Below are positions 1 through 7,954 of a stretch of DNA of 64,000 bases, in pieces. Under the pieces are notes generated by a model, which worked only from the letters and a program-made list of their open reading frames with translations, was not told where the DNA came from and did no database searches. Every line of letters starts with the position of its first letter. Within the stretch, counting starts at the first letter, position 1. Both the position numbers and the translations under genes were made by a program. Source of the stretch: Methyloversatilis discipulorum (GTDB taxonomy: Bacteria; Pseudomonadota; Gammaproteobacteria; Burkholderiales; Rhodocyclaceae); assembly GCF_000385375.1 (NCBI RefSeq), contig NZ_ARVV01000001.1, positions 1,922,001-1,986,000 on the forward strand, read 5' to 3'.

Positions 1-942
1 GAGGTCGCAGCAGCCATAGGGCGGCAGCGGCTGTTCGGCGCAGGGGTTGGTCGCCTCGATGCGCTCGCAGTAGTAGAGGTTGTTGTCGCGGTTGATGCGG
101 TCGAGGAACAGGATGCCCGGCTCGGCGTGGTCGTAGGTCGAGCGCATGATCTGGTCCCACAGATCACGGGCGCGCGGCTTCGCATAGACCCACAGGCCGT
201 CCTCGCGCTGGTAGGCGCCGGCTGCCTTCAGGTCGGGTGCCGGCTCGGCCTTGTGCACCAGGTCGACCGTGGTGTCGGCTTCGACCGCCTTCATGAACAC
301 GTCGGTCACGCCGACCGACACGTTGAAATTGGTCAGGTCGCCACCGTCCTTGGCGTGGATGAACTGTTCGATGTCCGGGTGATCGCAGCGCAGCACGCCC
401 ATCTGCGCGCCGCGGCGGCTGCCGGCGGATTCCACGGTTTCGCACGAGCGGTCGAACACGCGCATGTAGCTCACCGGGCCGGAGGCGCGCGATTGCGTGC
501 CGCGCACGCGGGCGCCCACCGGACGGATGCTGGAGAAGTCGTAGCCGACGCCGCCACCGCGGCGCATCGTTTCAGCGGCCTGTGCCAGCGCGGTGTAGAT
601 GCCGGGGCGTTCGTCTTCGATCTCGGTGATCGAGTCGCCGACCGGCTGCACGAAGCAGTTGATCAGCGTCGCGGTGAGATTGGTGCCGGCGGCAGAGCTG
701 ATGCGGCCGGCGGGTACGAAGCCGCGGTCCTGCGCTTCGAGGAATTTCGCTTCCCAGTGTGCGCGGCGGTCTTCCGCCTCGGCCTGGGCCAGTGCCTTCG
801 CTACGCGGCGGCGCACTTCGGCGACGGTGGTTTCGCCGCCCTTGGCGTACTTTTCGATCAGCACTTCGCCTGAAATTTCCTGCTCCGGCAGGCAGGCGAT
901 TTTTTCCTCTTCGGTCAGTGGGACAAGATCGATCTGTTGCAT
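1..942 (-). CDS. nrdJ: Adenosylcobalamin-dependent (class II) ribonucleotide reductase, N-terminal part
   Basis: Makes deoxyribonucleotides from ribonucleotides with a B12-generated thiyl radical, so it needs no oxygen. Only the first 314 codons are here; the rest lies before base 1. Seen: TLINCFVQP (the first redox cysteine region), [13 protein letters not shown] (substrate-binding region) and, at the window edge, [14 protein letters not shown], which carries the catalytic cysteine of the family. There is no N-terminal ATP-cone, so dATP control through that domain is not expected. The ATG at 942 has a strong AGGGAGGAG ribosome site 7 bases upstream. It is preceded by a 580-base spacer with a possible promoter and repeats. 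Family assignment is secure. Confidence 0.93.
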   Translation of the reverse strand, partial: MQQIDLVPLTEEEKIACLPEQEISGEVLIEKYAKGGETTVAEVRRRVAKALAQAEAEDRRAHWEAKFLEAQDRGFVPAGRISSAAGTNLTATLINCFVQPVGDSITEIEDERPGIYTALAQAAETMRRGGGVGYDFSSIRPVGARVRGTQSRASGPVSYMRVFDRSCETVESAGSRRGAQMGVLRCDHPDIEQFIHAKDGGDLTNFNVSVGVTDVFMKAVEADTTVDLVHKAEPAPDLKAAGAYQREDGLWVYAKPRARDLWDQIMRSTYDHAEPGILFLDRINRDNNLYYCERIEATNPCAEQPLPPYGCCDL

Positions 943-973
943 GTGTGGGCTCCTCCCTGACGTGAATCTTTCG

Positions 974-1003
974 ATTCTAGGCCGCTGATACGAGGTCGGA
1001 CAG
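974..1003 (-). promoter_or_regulatory. Possible sigma-70 promoter of nrdJ
   Basis: Read on the minus strand: CTGTCC (-35-like, weak), 18 bases, then TAGAAT (-10-like) about 30 bases before the nrdJ ATG. I found no cobalamin riboswitch signature in the leader. The -35 match is poor, so this is tentative. Confidence 0.35.
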
Positions 1004-1162
1004 CCTTGACAGGGGCGTGTTCCGGCGGTCGTCCGCGTCCCTGCTGGCATTGGCTGCGATGTCCACGGCCCGGCGGGCGATTGCGGTGCACCATGACAGT
1101 GCGAGGGCGCGGGGGTGGGGAAAGGCCCGGCGGCAATTACCTCTGGTCACGGGCGGCATTCC

Positions 1163-1252
1163 TTGTGAGAGCAGCCTTGGCCGCGATGCGGCCGCTGCTG
1201 TCCGCAGGCTGCGATGCAGGCCGCTGTCGGGGTCAGAAGACCCCTCCCACAG
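1163..1252. repeat. REPIN-type inverted REP pair, copy 1
   Basis: A REP sequence (1163-1186, degenerate TTGTGAGAGC...CCGCGA) faces an inverted partner (1227-1252, TCGGGGTCAGAAGACCCC then TCCCACAG). The partner contains a perfect GGGGTC-AGAA-GACCCC hairpin. Outer arms of the type TGTGGGAG/CTCCCACA let the 90-base unit fold as one long hairpin. Copies 1 and 2 are phased at exactly 131 bases. This copy has the most changes. Confidence 0.8.
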
Positions 1253-1293
1253 AACCCCGGCTCTGGCTCCGTCGGCGGAGCAGGCGCACACCC

Positions 1294-1383
1294 TTGTGGG
1301 AGCGGCCTTGGCCGCGACACGGCCTGTGCTGTCCGCCGGCTTCGATGCAGGTTGCTGTCGGGGTCAGAAGACCCCTCCCACAG
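1294..1383. repeat. REPIN-type inverted REP pair, copy 2
   Basis: Left REP 1294-1317 begins TTGTGGGAGCGGCC and ends CCGCGA, with a GCGGCC-TT-GGCCGC palindrome. The inverted REP at 1358-1383 repeats the GGGGTC-AGAA-GACCCC hairpin and ends TCCCACAG. It is almost identical to copy 1 over the 131-base period, including the non-REP filler between units, which indicates local tandem duplication. Confidence 0.85.
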
Positions 1384-1424
1384 GACCCCGGCTCTGGCTC
1401 CGACGGCGGAGCGGGCGAACACCC

Positions 1425-1512
1425 CTGTGGGAGCGGTCTTCTGACCGCGACTCGGCGGTTGCGGTCCGCTGGCTTCGATTCAGGCTGCTATCGCGAGCAA
1501 GCTCGCTACCAC
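1425..1512. repeat. REPIN-type inverted REP pair, copy 3
   Basis: Left REP 1425-1450 reads CTGTGGGAGCGGTC...ACCGCGA. The partner at 1491-1512 is a different variant, TCGCGAGCAAGCTCGCTACC. The right arm thus belongs to the other common REP subtype (GTAGCGAGCTTGCTCGCGA in reverse). The copy ends about 10 bases before the stop of the aspartoacylase-like gene. Apart from the REPINs and the nrdJ promoter I see nothing else in 943-1522. Confidence 0.8.
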
Positions 1513-1522
1513 CGGCTCAGTG

Positions 1523-2494
1523 TCAGCCGTGCAGCACGCGCTGGCTGCGCTGGGCGAAATAGAACCACTCGTTGCCCGGCGTGGCGGCGGGATTGGGGAA
1601 GACGATGAAGCCGTCGCGTCGGGCGCGTACTTCGCTGCCGTCCTCGCGCGTGCCGATCAGGTCGCCGGCGGACACCGGGTCGAAGCTGGCCCACGGGCGC
1701 GCGAACGTGTCACCGGCATGCAGACGGTCGATCACTTCGACCAGCTTCAGCAGTTCGCAGTCGGAGCGCGCAGGCGGCCGTGTTTCGTCGGTCAGGCCGA
1801 GGTGGGCCAGCGTGTTGCGGATCGCCCGCCAGGCGAAATCGGGCGCGGCCGGGTCTTCGTGCTGGCCGCATTCGAGCGTGATCGCGTAGCCGCCCATGCG
1901 GCGCATGTATTCGGTGGTGCCGACGCCGTAGTCGGGGTCGGTGCTGAGCAGTTGCGCACGCTCGGTCGGCGCGGTGCGCGCGAGCCGGGTGCGCACGCCG
2001 GCGGCGTAGGTGTCGAGCCAGCCTTCGACCAGGCGACGTGCACCGAGGCGCAGCGCCATCGCCTCTTCGGCTGCGGCGTGGGCGAAGGGTTCGAGCGGGC
2101 CGGTGTTGTCCTGCGGGCCGAGCATGGCGAAGGGCTCGCCGCCGGTGTGGAAGGAATGCAGGTCGAGCAGCACCTCGTGCGCCGCCAGCAGCGGGCACAG
2201 TGCGTTGGCGATGCGGTCCTCGTAGTCCTGCGGTGCGTCCTTCAGGCCGAGATTGCGGTTCAGGTTGCGGTCGCCCGCCCGCTGACCGCGCAGATAGGCG
2301 AGCGGGTTGGCGACCGGCACGAAGGTGACCGAGCCGCGCAGGATGCGCAGTTCGCCACGGTCGAGTTCGCCGAGGACGCGGGCGATGCCCTGGGTGCCGC
2401 AGGTCTCGTTGCCGTGCACGGCGCCGAGCACGATCAGTTTCGGGCCGGCTTCGAGGCCGTGGTAGCAGTGGGTGCGCAGGCTGGTCAGGTTCAT
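1523..2494 (-). CDS. Aspartoacylase/succinylglutamate desuccinylase-family zinc hydrolase
   Basis: Family members remove an acyl group from an N-acyl amino acid with one zinc ion, using a carboxypeptidase A-like fold. Seen in this 323-aa product: AVHGNETCG (zinc ligands His27 and Glu30), a DLHSFHTGG segment near residue 115 with the third ligand, and a C-terminal beta domain of the AstE/AspA type. A longer in-frame start at 2539 exists, but the ATG at 2494 makes an ATGA overlap with the stop of selO and gives the usual N-terminus. Translational coupling with selO is likely. The substrate cannot be told from sequence; there are no ast genes nearby, so a true AstE role is not supported. Confidence 0.8.
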   Translation of the reverse strand: MNLTSLRTHCYHGLEAGPKLIVLGAVHGNETCGTQGIARVLGELDRGELRILRGSVTFVPVANPLAYLRGQRAGDRNLNRNLGLKDAPQDYEDRIANALCPLLAAHEVLLDLHSFHTGGEPFAMLGPQDNTGPLEPFAHAAAEEAMALRLGARRLVEGWLDTYAAGVRTRLARTAPTERAQLLSTDPDYGVGTTEYMRRMGGYAITLECGQHEDPAAPDFAWRAIRNTLAHLGLTDETRPPARSDCELLKLVEVIDRLHAGDTFARPWASFDPVSAGDLIGTREDGSEVRARRDGFIVFPNPAATPGNEWFYFAQRSQRVLHG

Positions 2495-4113
2495 GAGCTG
2501 CAGGACAGTGCGGAACAGCCGGGCTTGTTGCGCGCCCATTCCGGGCGGCGGCCGGCGAGGTCGTCGAACTCCGGCTGTTCGTCGTAGGGGCGCTGCATCA
2601 TCTTCAGCAGGCGCTCGATCATGCCGGTGTCACCGGCGGTGGCATCGTCGATCGCGCGCTGGGCGAGCCAGTTGCGGACGATGTACTTCGGATTGGTCGC
2701 GTTCATGCGGGCGATGCGCGCGGCATCCGGCTCGGCGCCTGCGTTGATGCGCTGCGCCCACTGCTGCAGCCAGCCGAGCAGCTCGCGGCCATGCTCGGGC
2801 GACGGTCCGTCGCCGCTGTAGAAGGCCTCATGCAGCGGCGCGAGTGCTGCCGCGTCGCCCGCCGCGGCGGCGGCGAGCGGCACGTCGGCCAGGCGGCGGA
2901 AGAAGATCGTGAAGTCGCACTCTTCGTGCTGCAGCAACTGGAACAGACGGCTGCGCATGTCCTGGTCGGCGTCGTCGCCGGGCGCGGGCAGCGGCAGGCC
3001 GAGCTTGTTGGCCAGCATCGCGGTCCAGCCGTCGGCGAAGGTCTGTTCGTAGCGTTCGAGCGCGGCGTCGATGGCGTCGCGGTCGTCGATCAGTGGCGCC
3101 AGCGCTGCGGCCAGACGGGTGAGGTTCCAGTAGCCGATCTGCGGCTGGCGGCCATAGCAGTAGCGGCGGCCCTGGGCGTCCGTGGTGTTCGGCGTCCACA
3201 TCATGTCGACGCCTTCGAGCCAGCCGTAGGGGCCGTAGTCTATGGTCAGGCCGAGGATGGACATGTTGTCGGTGTTCATGACGCCATGCACGAAGCCGAC
3301 GCGCATCCACTCGACCATCAGCGTCGCGGTGCGGCGGCAGATTTCGGAGAACCATTCGGCGTAGGAGCCGATGCCCGGGTAGTGATGCGTCATCACCCAG
3401 TCGGCGAGCTGGCGCAGCAGCGGCAGTTCCTGCTCCGAAGTCAGGATTTCGAAGTGGCCGAAGCGCACGAAGCTCGGTGCGACGCGGCAGACGATGGCAC
3501 CAGGCTCGTACTCCGGACGCCCGTCGTAGAACATGTCGCGCACCACCTGGTCGCCGGTGGCGACCAGACTCAGCGCGCGCGTGGTCGGAATGCCGAGGTG
3601 GAACATCGCTTCGCTGCACAGGAATTCGCGCACCGACGAACGCAGTACTGCGCGGCCATCGGCGCGGCGCGAGTAGGGGGTCGGTCCGGCGCCCTTCAGT
3701 TGCAGTTCCTGCCGCTGACCGTGGATGTCGAACATTTCGCCCAGCGTGATGGCGCGGCCGTCGCCGAGCTGGCCGGCCCAGTTGCCGAACTGGTGGCCGC
3801 CGTAGCGCGCGGAGTAGGGCTGCATGCCGGGCAGCACGCGGTTGCCGGCCAGCGCCTCGACCGCCGCGTCGACCCGCGCCGGGCGGGCGAGCCCGAGCTG
3901 GGTGCCGAGCACGTCGGACCAGGCCAGCAGTTCGGGCGCGGCCACCGGCGTCGGCGGCGTGAAGGTATACGACGCGTTGCGCACCTGGCGGGAGCGGATC
4001 AGGTCCGATGGATCCGCCGGCAGGCTGCGGACGAACAGGTTGTCGAACTCGATCTCGTCGAGTCGTTTGTGTGCGGCTGACATGGATGCGGTGGTACGTG
4101 CGGAAGACTGCAT
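2491..4113 (-). CDS. selO: SelO (YdiU) protein adenylyltransferase
   Basis: SelO proteins are pseudokinase-fold enzymes that bind ATP in flipped orientation and transfer AMP to Ser, Thr or Tyr of target proteins (family knowledge, linked to oxidative stress). Seen: RYGGHQFGNWAGQLGDGRA near the N-terminus, AMFHLGIPTTRALSLV, and HGVMNTDNMSILGLTIDYGP with the metal-binding Asp and Asn. The protein ends Cys-Ser-Ser; the vertebrate homologue has selenocysteine at that Cys position. About 540 aa, a little longer than E. coli SelO. The start is uncertain: ATG 4113 and ATG 4083 are both in frame and neither has a clear ribosome site. Lies 26 bases after the CobW-type gene and overlaps the next gene by 4. 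Confidence 0.9.
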   Translation of the reverse strand: MQSSARTTASMSAAHKRLDEIEFDNLFVRSLPADPSDLIRSRQVRNASYTFTPPTPVAAPELLAWSDVLGTQLGLARPARVDAAVEALAGNRVLPGMQPYSARYGGHQFGNWAGQLGDGRAITLGEMFDIHGQRQELQLKGAGPTPYSRRADGRAVLRSSVREFLCSEAMFHLGIPTTRALSLVATGDQVVRDMFYDGRPEYEPGAIVCRVAPSFVRFGHFEILTSEQELPLLRQLADWVMTHHYPGIGSYAEWFSEICRRTATLMVEWMRVGFVHGVMNTDNMSILGLTIDYGPYGWLEGVDMMWTPNTTDAQGRRYCYGRQPQIGYWNLTRLAAALAPLIDDRDAIDAALERYEQTFADGWTAMLANKLGLPLPAPGDDADQDMRSRLFQLLQHEECDFTIFFRRLADVPLAAAAAGDAAALAPLHEAFYSGDGPSPEHGRELLGWLQQWAQRINAGAEPDAARIARMNATNPKYIVRNWLAQRAIDDATAGDTGMIERLLKMMQRPYDEQPEFDDLAGRRPEWARNKPGCSALSCSS

Positions 4114-4139
4114 TGTGAGCGAAGCGACGGCGCGCGGGT

Positions 4140-5096
4140 TCAATCGTGATGAAGCGCGGACAGCCAGGCCTGCAGACGGGTGTCGGCTATGCCCTGGGTG
4201 ATGCACACGACGGTCGAGCCGCGCGCGGCGTCTGGCCAGGCGGGCAGGAGTGTCGGCGGGTAGAGCGCGTGCTGTACGCCCTGCACGACCAGCGGGCGCG
4301 ACTCGCCGGCGACGTCGAACAGGGCCTTCATGCGCAACAGGCCGGGGCCGGCGATGTCCGGCCAGGCGGCGAGCCAGGCGTCGATCTGCGCGCGCTGCAG
4401 CGGCTGTTCGATCAGGGTGCTGTCTGCCCGCACGGCATGCGGCGCGGCGATGGTCGGCGGTGCGGCGCGGTAGCGCATGACGGCGGGCGGGTCGAACAGC
4501 GCAGGCCCGAGGCTGGCGGTCTGCAGGTCGAGCTGCGGCGCGAACGGGTTCAGCGCGGCCAGCGTCTGCCGCAGCGTGGCGACCGCGTCGGCGTCGGCGA
4601 GATCGGTCTTGCTCATCAGCAGGCGGTCGGCCGCGGCGACCTGGCGCACCGCTTCCGGGCGCATGGCCAGCGTCGCCGCCGCGTGCGTGGCATCGACGAC
4701 GGTGAGCGTGCAATTCAGCCGGTAGCGCTCGACCACGCGCGCATCGGCGGCCAGCGTGCGCAGCACCGGCGCTGGATCGGCCAGGCCGGTGGTTTCGATG
4801 ACGATGCGCTCGAACTGGCGGCGGCCGGCGCGGGCGAAGCGCCAGTGCGCGTCGCGCAAGGTCTGTGCGAGGTCGCCGCGCAGCGTGCAGCAGACGCAGC
4901 CGCTGGCCAGTTCGACCACGGTCTGGTCGGCGGTGTGCGTGACCAGCCGGTGATCGAGCGAGGCTTCGCCGAACTCGTTCACGATGACCAGCGTGTCGGC
5001 CATGTCGGCACGCGCAAGCAGGCGGTTCAGCAGCGTGGTCTTACCGGCGCCGAGAAAGCCGGTCAGCAGCACCACCGGCAGGCGTTGCGCGCTCAT
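4140..5096 (-). CDS. CobW/COG0523-type GTPase, putative metallochaperone
   Basis: G3E-family P-loop GTPases of this kind deliver or insert metal ions (Zn, Co or Fe). Seen in 318 aa: Walker A GFLGAGKTT near residue 9, the metal-binding motif GCVCCTL (CxCC) near residue 65, the switch region ETTGLADP, an SKTDLAD guanine-specificity motif, and a C-terminal CobW_C domain. The chosen ATG (5096) makes an ATGA overlap with the upstream LysR gene; an in-frame start at 5156 lies inside that gene. No cobalamin synthesis gene is nearby, so the CobW name is only structural. Neighbouring SelO and a zinc hydrolase are possible clients by context, which is inference. Confidence 0.85.
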   Translation of the reverse strand: MSAQRLPVVLLTGFLGAGKTTLLNRLLARADMADTLVIVNEFGEASLDHRLVTHTADQTVVELASGCVCCTLRGDLAQTLRDAHWRFARAGRRQFERIVIETTGLADPAPVLRTLAADARVVERYRLNCTLTVVDATHAAATLAMRPEAVRQVAAADRLLMSKTDLADADAVATLRQTLAALNPFAPQLDLQTASLGPALFDPPAVMRYRAAPPTIAAPHAVRADSTLIEQPLQRAQIDAWLAAWPDIAGPGLLRMKALFDVAGESRPLVVQGVQHALYPPTLLPAWPDAARGSTVVCITQGIADTRLQAWLSALHHD

Positions 5097-6064
5097 GCCG
5101 GCACGCCTTCGAGCAGGGCCCGGCGGGTGCGCGGGCTGGCCAGTTGCTGCAGCCACCAGTCGAGTGCGCGGCCGCGCTGGCCGGCGCTGCGCCAGGCGAT
5201 GGCGAAGCGGGCGACCTTGTCCTCGCCAGTCGCTTTCGCCACCAGTCGTCCCGCTTCGATGTGGGCGCGCACGCGCGCCTCGGGCAGGAAACCGCAGCCG
5301 AGGCCGCGCAGCTGCGCGTCTATCTTCATGTCCAGCGTCGGCACCGTGAGCACGTCCTGACCGGGCAGCAGATTGCGCGACACCGGCGACAGCTTCATCG
5401 CGCTGTCGGCGATGGCGACCGCGCGGTGCATGCGGATCATCGCCGGATCCAGCGGCTCGGCGACGCGCGCCAGCGGGTGGTGCGGCGCCACGACGAATAC
5501 GAAGGGGATGTCACCGAGCGCCTCGACCTGCACGCCGCTGACCCGCGAGTCGTCGGCATCGACGCCGATGGCCAGATCCGCCGCGCCCGACAGCAGCGCC
5601 TCCCAGGTGCCGGACAGCACTTCCTGACGCAAACGGATGCGCGTCGGCGGCGGCAGGCGCGCGGTGTCGCGCTGGGCGTAGAAGGCGTCGACCAGATCGA
5701 GCAGCGTGTGCGGGCACATCAGCGCGTTGGCGGCGATGGCCAGCTGGCCTTCCCAGCCGCTGGCGACACGCTTGACGCGGCTGGCGACGGCGTCCATCTC
5801 CAGCAGCAGGCGCCGGCCTTCGATCAGCAGCTCGCGACCGGCCGGCGTCAGCACGGCGGTACGGCTGGCGCGGTCGAACAGCAGCACGTCGAGCGCATCT
5901 TCGAGCTGGCGCACGCTGTAGCTCAGCGCCGACGGCACCTTGCCGAGCACGCGCGCTGCGGCGGCGAAGCTGCCGGCTTCGTCGATGGTGGCGATCAGAC
6001 GGATCGCTTCGGGTGTCAGAGGATGGTCGCGTTCGGACACGGCGGTTGAAATGTGGTCGTTCAA
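5093..6064 (-). CDS. LysR-family transcriptional regulator
   Basis: A 323-aa DNA-binding regulator with an N-terminal winged helix (residues 15-75, ATIDEAGSFAAAARVLGKVP then SALSYSVRQLEDAL) and a C-terminal periplasmic-binding-like effector domain. The coding frame opens at a TTG (6064) with no ribosome site; a GTG at 6040 is the other option. The TTG lies inside a perfect AT-rich palindrome (6060-6074) that is a good operator candidate, which suggests autoregulation. It is divergent from the pirin/quinone-reductase pair, a layout typical of a LysR gene and its target. It overlaps the CobW-type gene by 4 bases. Confidence 0.88.
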   Translation of the reverse strand: MNDHISTAVSERDHPLTPEAIRLIATIDEAGSFAAAARVLGKVPSALSYSVRQLEDALDVLLFDRASRTAVLTPAGRELLIEGRRLLLEMDAVASRVKRVASGWEGQLAIAANALMCPHTLLDLVDAFYAQRDTARLPPPTRIRLRQEVLSGTWEALLSGAADLAIGVDADDSRVSGVQVEALGDIPFVFVVAPHHPLARVAEPLDPAMIRMHRAVAIADSAMKLSPVSRNLLPGQDVLTVPTLDMKIDAQLRGLGCGFLPEARVRAHIEAGRLVAKATGEDKVARFAIAWRSAGQRGRALDWWLQQLASPRTRRALLEGVPA

Positions 6065-6074
6065 ATAATTTGAA
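6060..6074. promoter_or_regulatory. Palindromic LysR-type operator candidate
   Basis: TTCAAATAATTTGAA is a perfect inverted repeat in an otherwise GC-rich region and fits the T-N11-A rule of LysR binding sites. It lies between the divergent LysR and pirin genes and covers the LysR start codon, so the protein bound here would block its own expression. Binding is inferred, not shown. Confidence 0.55.
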
Positions 6075-6158
6075 TGATGATATCAGCGACATGCCGACAT
6101 CGGCGATCGGCCCGTCTCCACAATGCACTTATCGACCAACACATCAAGGAGATGAGCA

Positions 6159-6890
6159 ATGATCAGTCTGCGCAAATCTTCCGAACGCGGCTTCGACGAC
6201 CACGGCTGGGGCCAGTCGCATTTCAGTTTCTCCTTCGCCGACTACTACGACCCGGCACACATGGGTTTCGGCACGCTGCGCGCGCTGATGGAAGACACGA
6301 TAGAGCCGTCAGGCGGTTTCGGCACCCATCCGCACCGCGACATGGAAATCGTCACCGTGGTGCTGGCGGGCGAACTGACGCACCGCGATTCACTCGGCAA
6401 TACCGGCGTGCTGCGCGCCGGCGACGTGCAGCGCATGAGCGCCGGCACTGGCGTCAAGCACAGCGAGTTCAACCACGCCGCGACGACACCGGTACGCATG
6501 CTGCAGATCTGGCTGCTGCCGCAATCGCGCGGCATCGCCCCCGGCTACGCACAGCAGCACTTCGCCGACAGCGCGCGGCAGGGTCGTCTGCTGCCGCTGG
6601 TGAATGCAGAGGGACGCGACGGCGCACTCACCATCCACGCCGACGTTGCGATGTACGCGAGCCGCCTCGACAGCGGTCACGCGCCGCTCACCCACCCTCT
6701 CGCCGCCGGCCGCAAGGCCTATGTGCACCTGATCGACGGCGAACTGACGGTGAACGGGCAGCGCCTCGAAACTGGCGATGCGCTGCGCATCGAGCACGAG
6801 GACGAAGTTGTACTTGAACAGGGGCGTGCTGCACATGCGCTGCTGTTCGATCTGGGCAGTCATTCCACTACTGAAGGGAGATCAGCATGA
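6159..6890 (+). CDS. Pirin-family bicupin protein (YhhW-like)
   Basis: A 243-aa protein with two cupin barrels. Some pirins open quercetin with oxygen and some act as redox-sensing co-regulators. Seen: the N-terminal pirin metal site GTHPHRDMEIVTVVLAGEL (His-His in HPHRD, with a later KHSEFNH segment supplying His and Glu). ATG 6159 follows an AAGGAG site. The stop overlaps the start of the flavodoxin-like gene (ATGA), so the two are co-translated. Probably controlled by the divergent LysR regulator. The pairing with a quinone reductase suggests a role in quinone or phenolic stress, by inference. Confidence 0.88.
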   Translation: MISLRKSSERGFDDHGWGQSHFSFSFADYYDPAHMGFGTLRALMEDTIEPSGGFGTHPHRDMEIVTVVLAGELTHRDSLGNTGVLRAGDVQRMSAGTGVKHSEFNHAATTPVRMLQIWLLPQSRGIAPGYAQQHFADSARQGRLLPLVNAEGRDGALTIHADVAMYASRLDSGHAPLTHPLAAGRKAYVHLIDGELTVNGQRLETGDALRIEHEDEVVLEQGRAAHALLFDLGSHSTTEGRSA

Positions 6891-7456
6891 CGCAAGTTGC
6901 CATCGTTTATCACAGCGGCTACGGCCACACCCGCCGCATGGCGCAGGCAGTTGCCGACGGCGCGGCCGAAAGTGCGCAGGTGCAGCAGATCGAAATCGAC
7001 GCCGAGGGCAATGTTCCGGAGTCGGCCTGGGCGACGCTGCTGGCGGCAGACGCCATCGTGTTCGGCAGCCCGACCTATATGGGCACCGTGTCGTGGCAGT
7101 TCAAGAAATTCGCCGACGCGACCTCGAAGCCGTGGTTCACGCAGCAGTGGAAGGACAAGCTGGCTGCCGGCTTCACCAACTCGGCGTCGATGAACGGCGA
7201 CAAGCACTCGACGTTGCATTACTTCATGACGCTGGCGATGCAGCACAGCATGCTGTGGGTCGGCACCGGCCTGATGCCGAGCAACAGCAAGGCGGCGACG
7301 CGCGAGGACATCAACTACGTGGCGTCCTTCGCCGGTGCGATGGCGGCTACGCCGTCGGATGCGTCGGTCGATGAAATGGTCGAAGGCGATCTGAAGACCG
7401 CGCGACTGTTCGGCGCACGCGTTGCGCAGCAGGCGGCGCGACTGGCCGCACGCTGA
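6887..7456 (+). CDS. Flavodoxin-fold NAD(P)H:quinone oxidoreductase (WrbA-like)
   Basis: Expected to bind FMN and reduce quinones by two electrons. Seen in 189 aa: the FMN phosphate loop YHSGYGHTRRMA at residues 8-19, the GSPTYMGTVSWQFKKF segment around residue 64 (typical of WrbA/FMN-reductase flavodoxins), and FTNSASMNGDKHSTL contacting the flavin. The ATG overlaps the pirin stop. Shorter and more divergent than classical WrbA, so I give no symbol. Its 3' end faces the next gene, 39 bases away. Confidence 0.85.
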   Translation: MTQVAIVYHSGYGHTRRMAQAVADGAAESAQVQQIEIDAEGNVPESAWATLLAADAIVFGSPTYMGTVSWQFKKFADATSKPWFTQQWKDKLAAGFTNSASMNGDKHSTLHYFMTLAMQHSMLWVGTGLMPSNSKAATREDINYVASFAGAMAATPSDASVDEMVEGDLKTARLFGARVAQQAARLAAR

Positions 7457-7495
7457 GCGGGCAGGGCCTGGGAAGGCAGGATGTTTCCCCGAGGG

Positions 7496-7858
7496 TCAGT
7501 ACAGCTCGGGGAAGCGCTCCAGCCAGGTCCACGCCACGGCGAGAACGATGGCGACGATGCCGGTCCAGGTGCCGGTGACGAAGCAGCAGGCGGCTGGAAT
7601 CACCAGGCCGGCAAACTCGTCGAACATCATGCCGAAGGCGAACCAGAAGGCGGTGAACAGCAGCCACTTCACGATGAAGCCGGGCAGGTGGCGCCGCATC
7701 GAGCGGTTGTGACGGTAGCTCTGCACGCGCTCCATCCAGGAGCCGCGCGTGCAATCGCGGAAGTAGAGGAAGGGCCAGATGTAGCGCCACCACAGGCGCA
7801 GCATCGACTCCGGCTCGTGCGCCGGTTCCAGGCCCTGCTCGGGTGCGTGCTGTCCCAT
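7496..7858 (-). CDS. Small membrane protein of unknown function
   Basis: 120 aa. Residues 1-60 are polar with an aromatic patch (LRLWWRYIWPFLYFRD) that may dip into the membrane. Residues 62-80 (VKWLLFTAFWFAFGMMF) and 84-112 (GLVIPAACCFVTGTWTGIVA and following) form two membrane helices. ATG 7858 is preceded by GGAAGGA. I do not recognise a named family. It lies downstream of the PpiC-type gene on the same strand, 96 bases away, so may be read with it. Confidence 0.7.
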   Translation of the reverse strand: MGQHAPEQGLEPAHEPESMLRLWWRYIWPFLYFRDCTRGSWMERVQSYRHNRSMRRHLPGFIVKWLLFTAFWFAFGMMFDEFAGLVIPAACCFVTGTWTGIVAIVLAVAWTWLERFPELY

Positions 7859-7954
7859 GTCGCGTCCTTCCTTCCTCGGTCCATCCGACCGGATTTACGG
7901 CCGGGTGGACGCGGGGTTGAGGCGACGCGCCGTGAGGCGGGCGGCGCCGGGTGA

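Noticed and set aside
943-1160. Cobalamin riboswitch before the B12-dependent reductase
   Set aside because: I searched by eye for the B12-box and its usual stems and found none.
1006-1608. Overlapping frames of 180-200 codons across the nrdJ upstream spacer
   Set aside because: They are repeats of the REPIN units translated; their periodic Arg/Pro/Ser sequence follows the 131-base DNA repeat.
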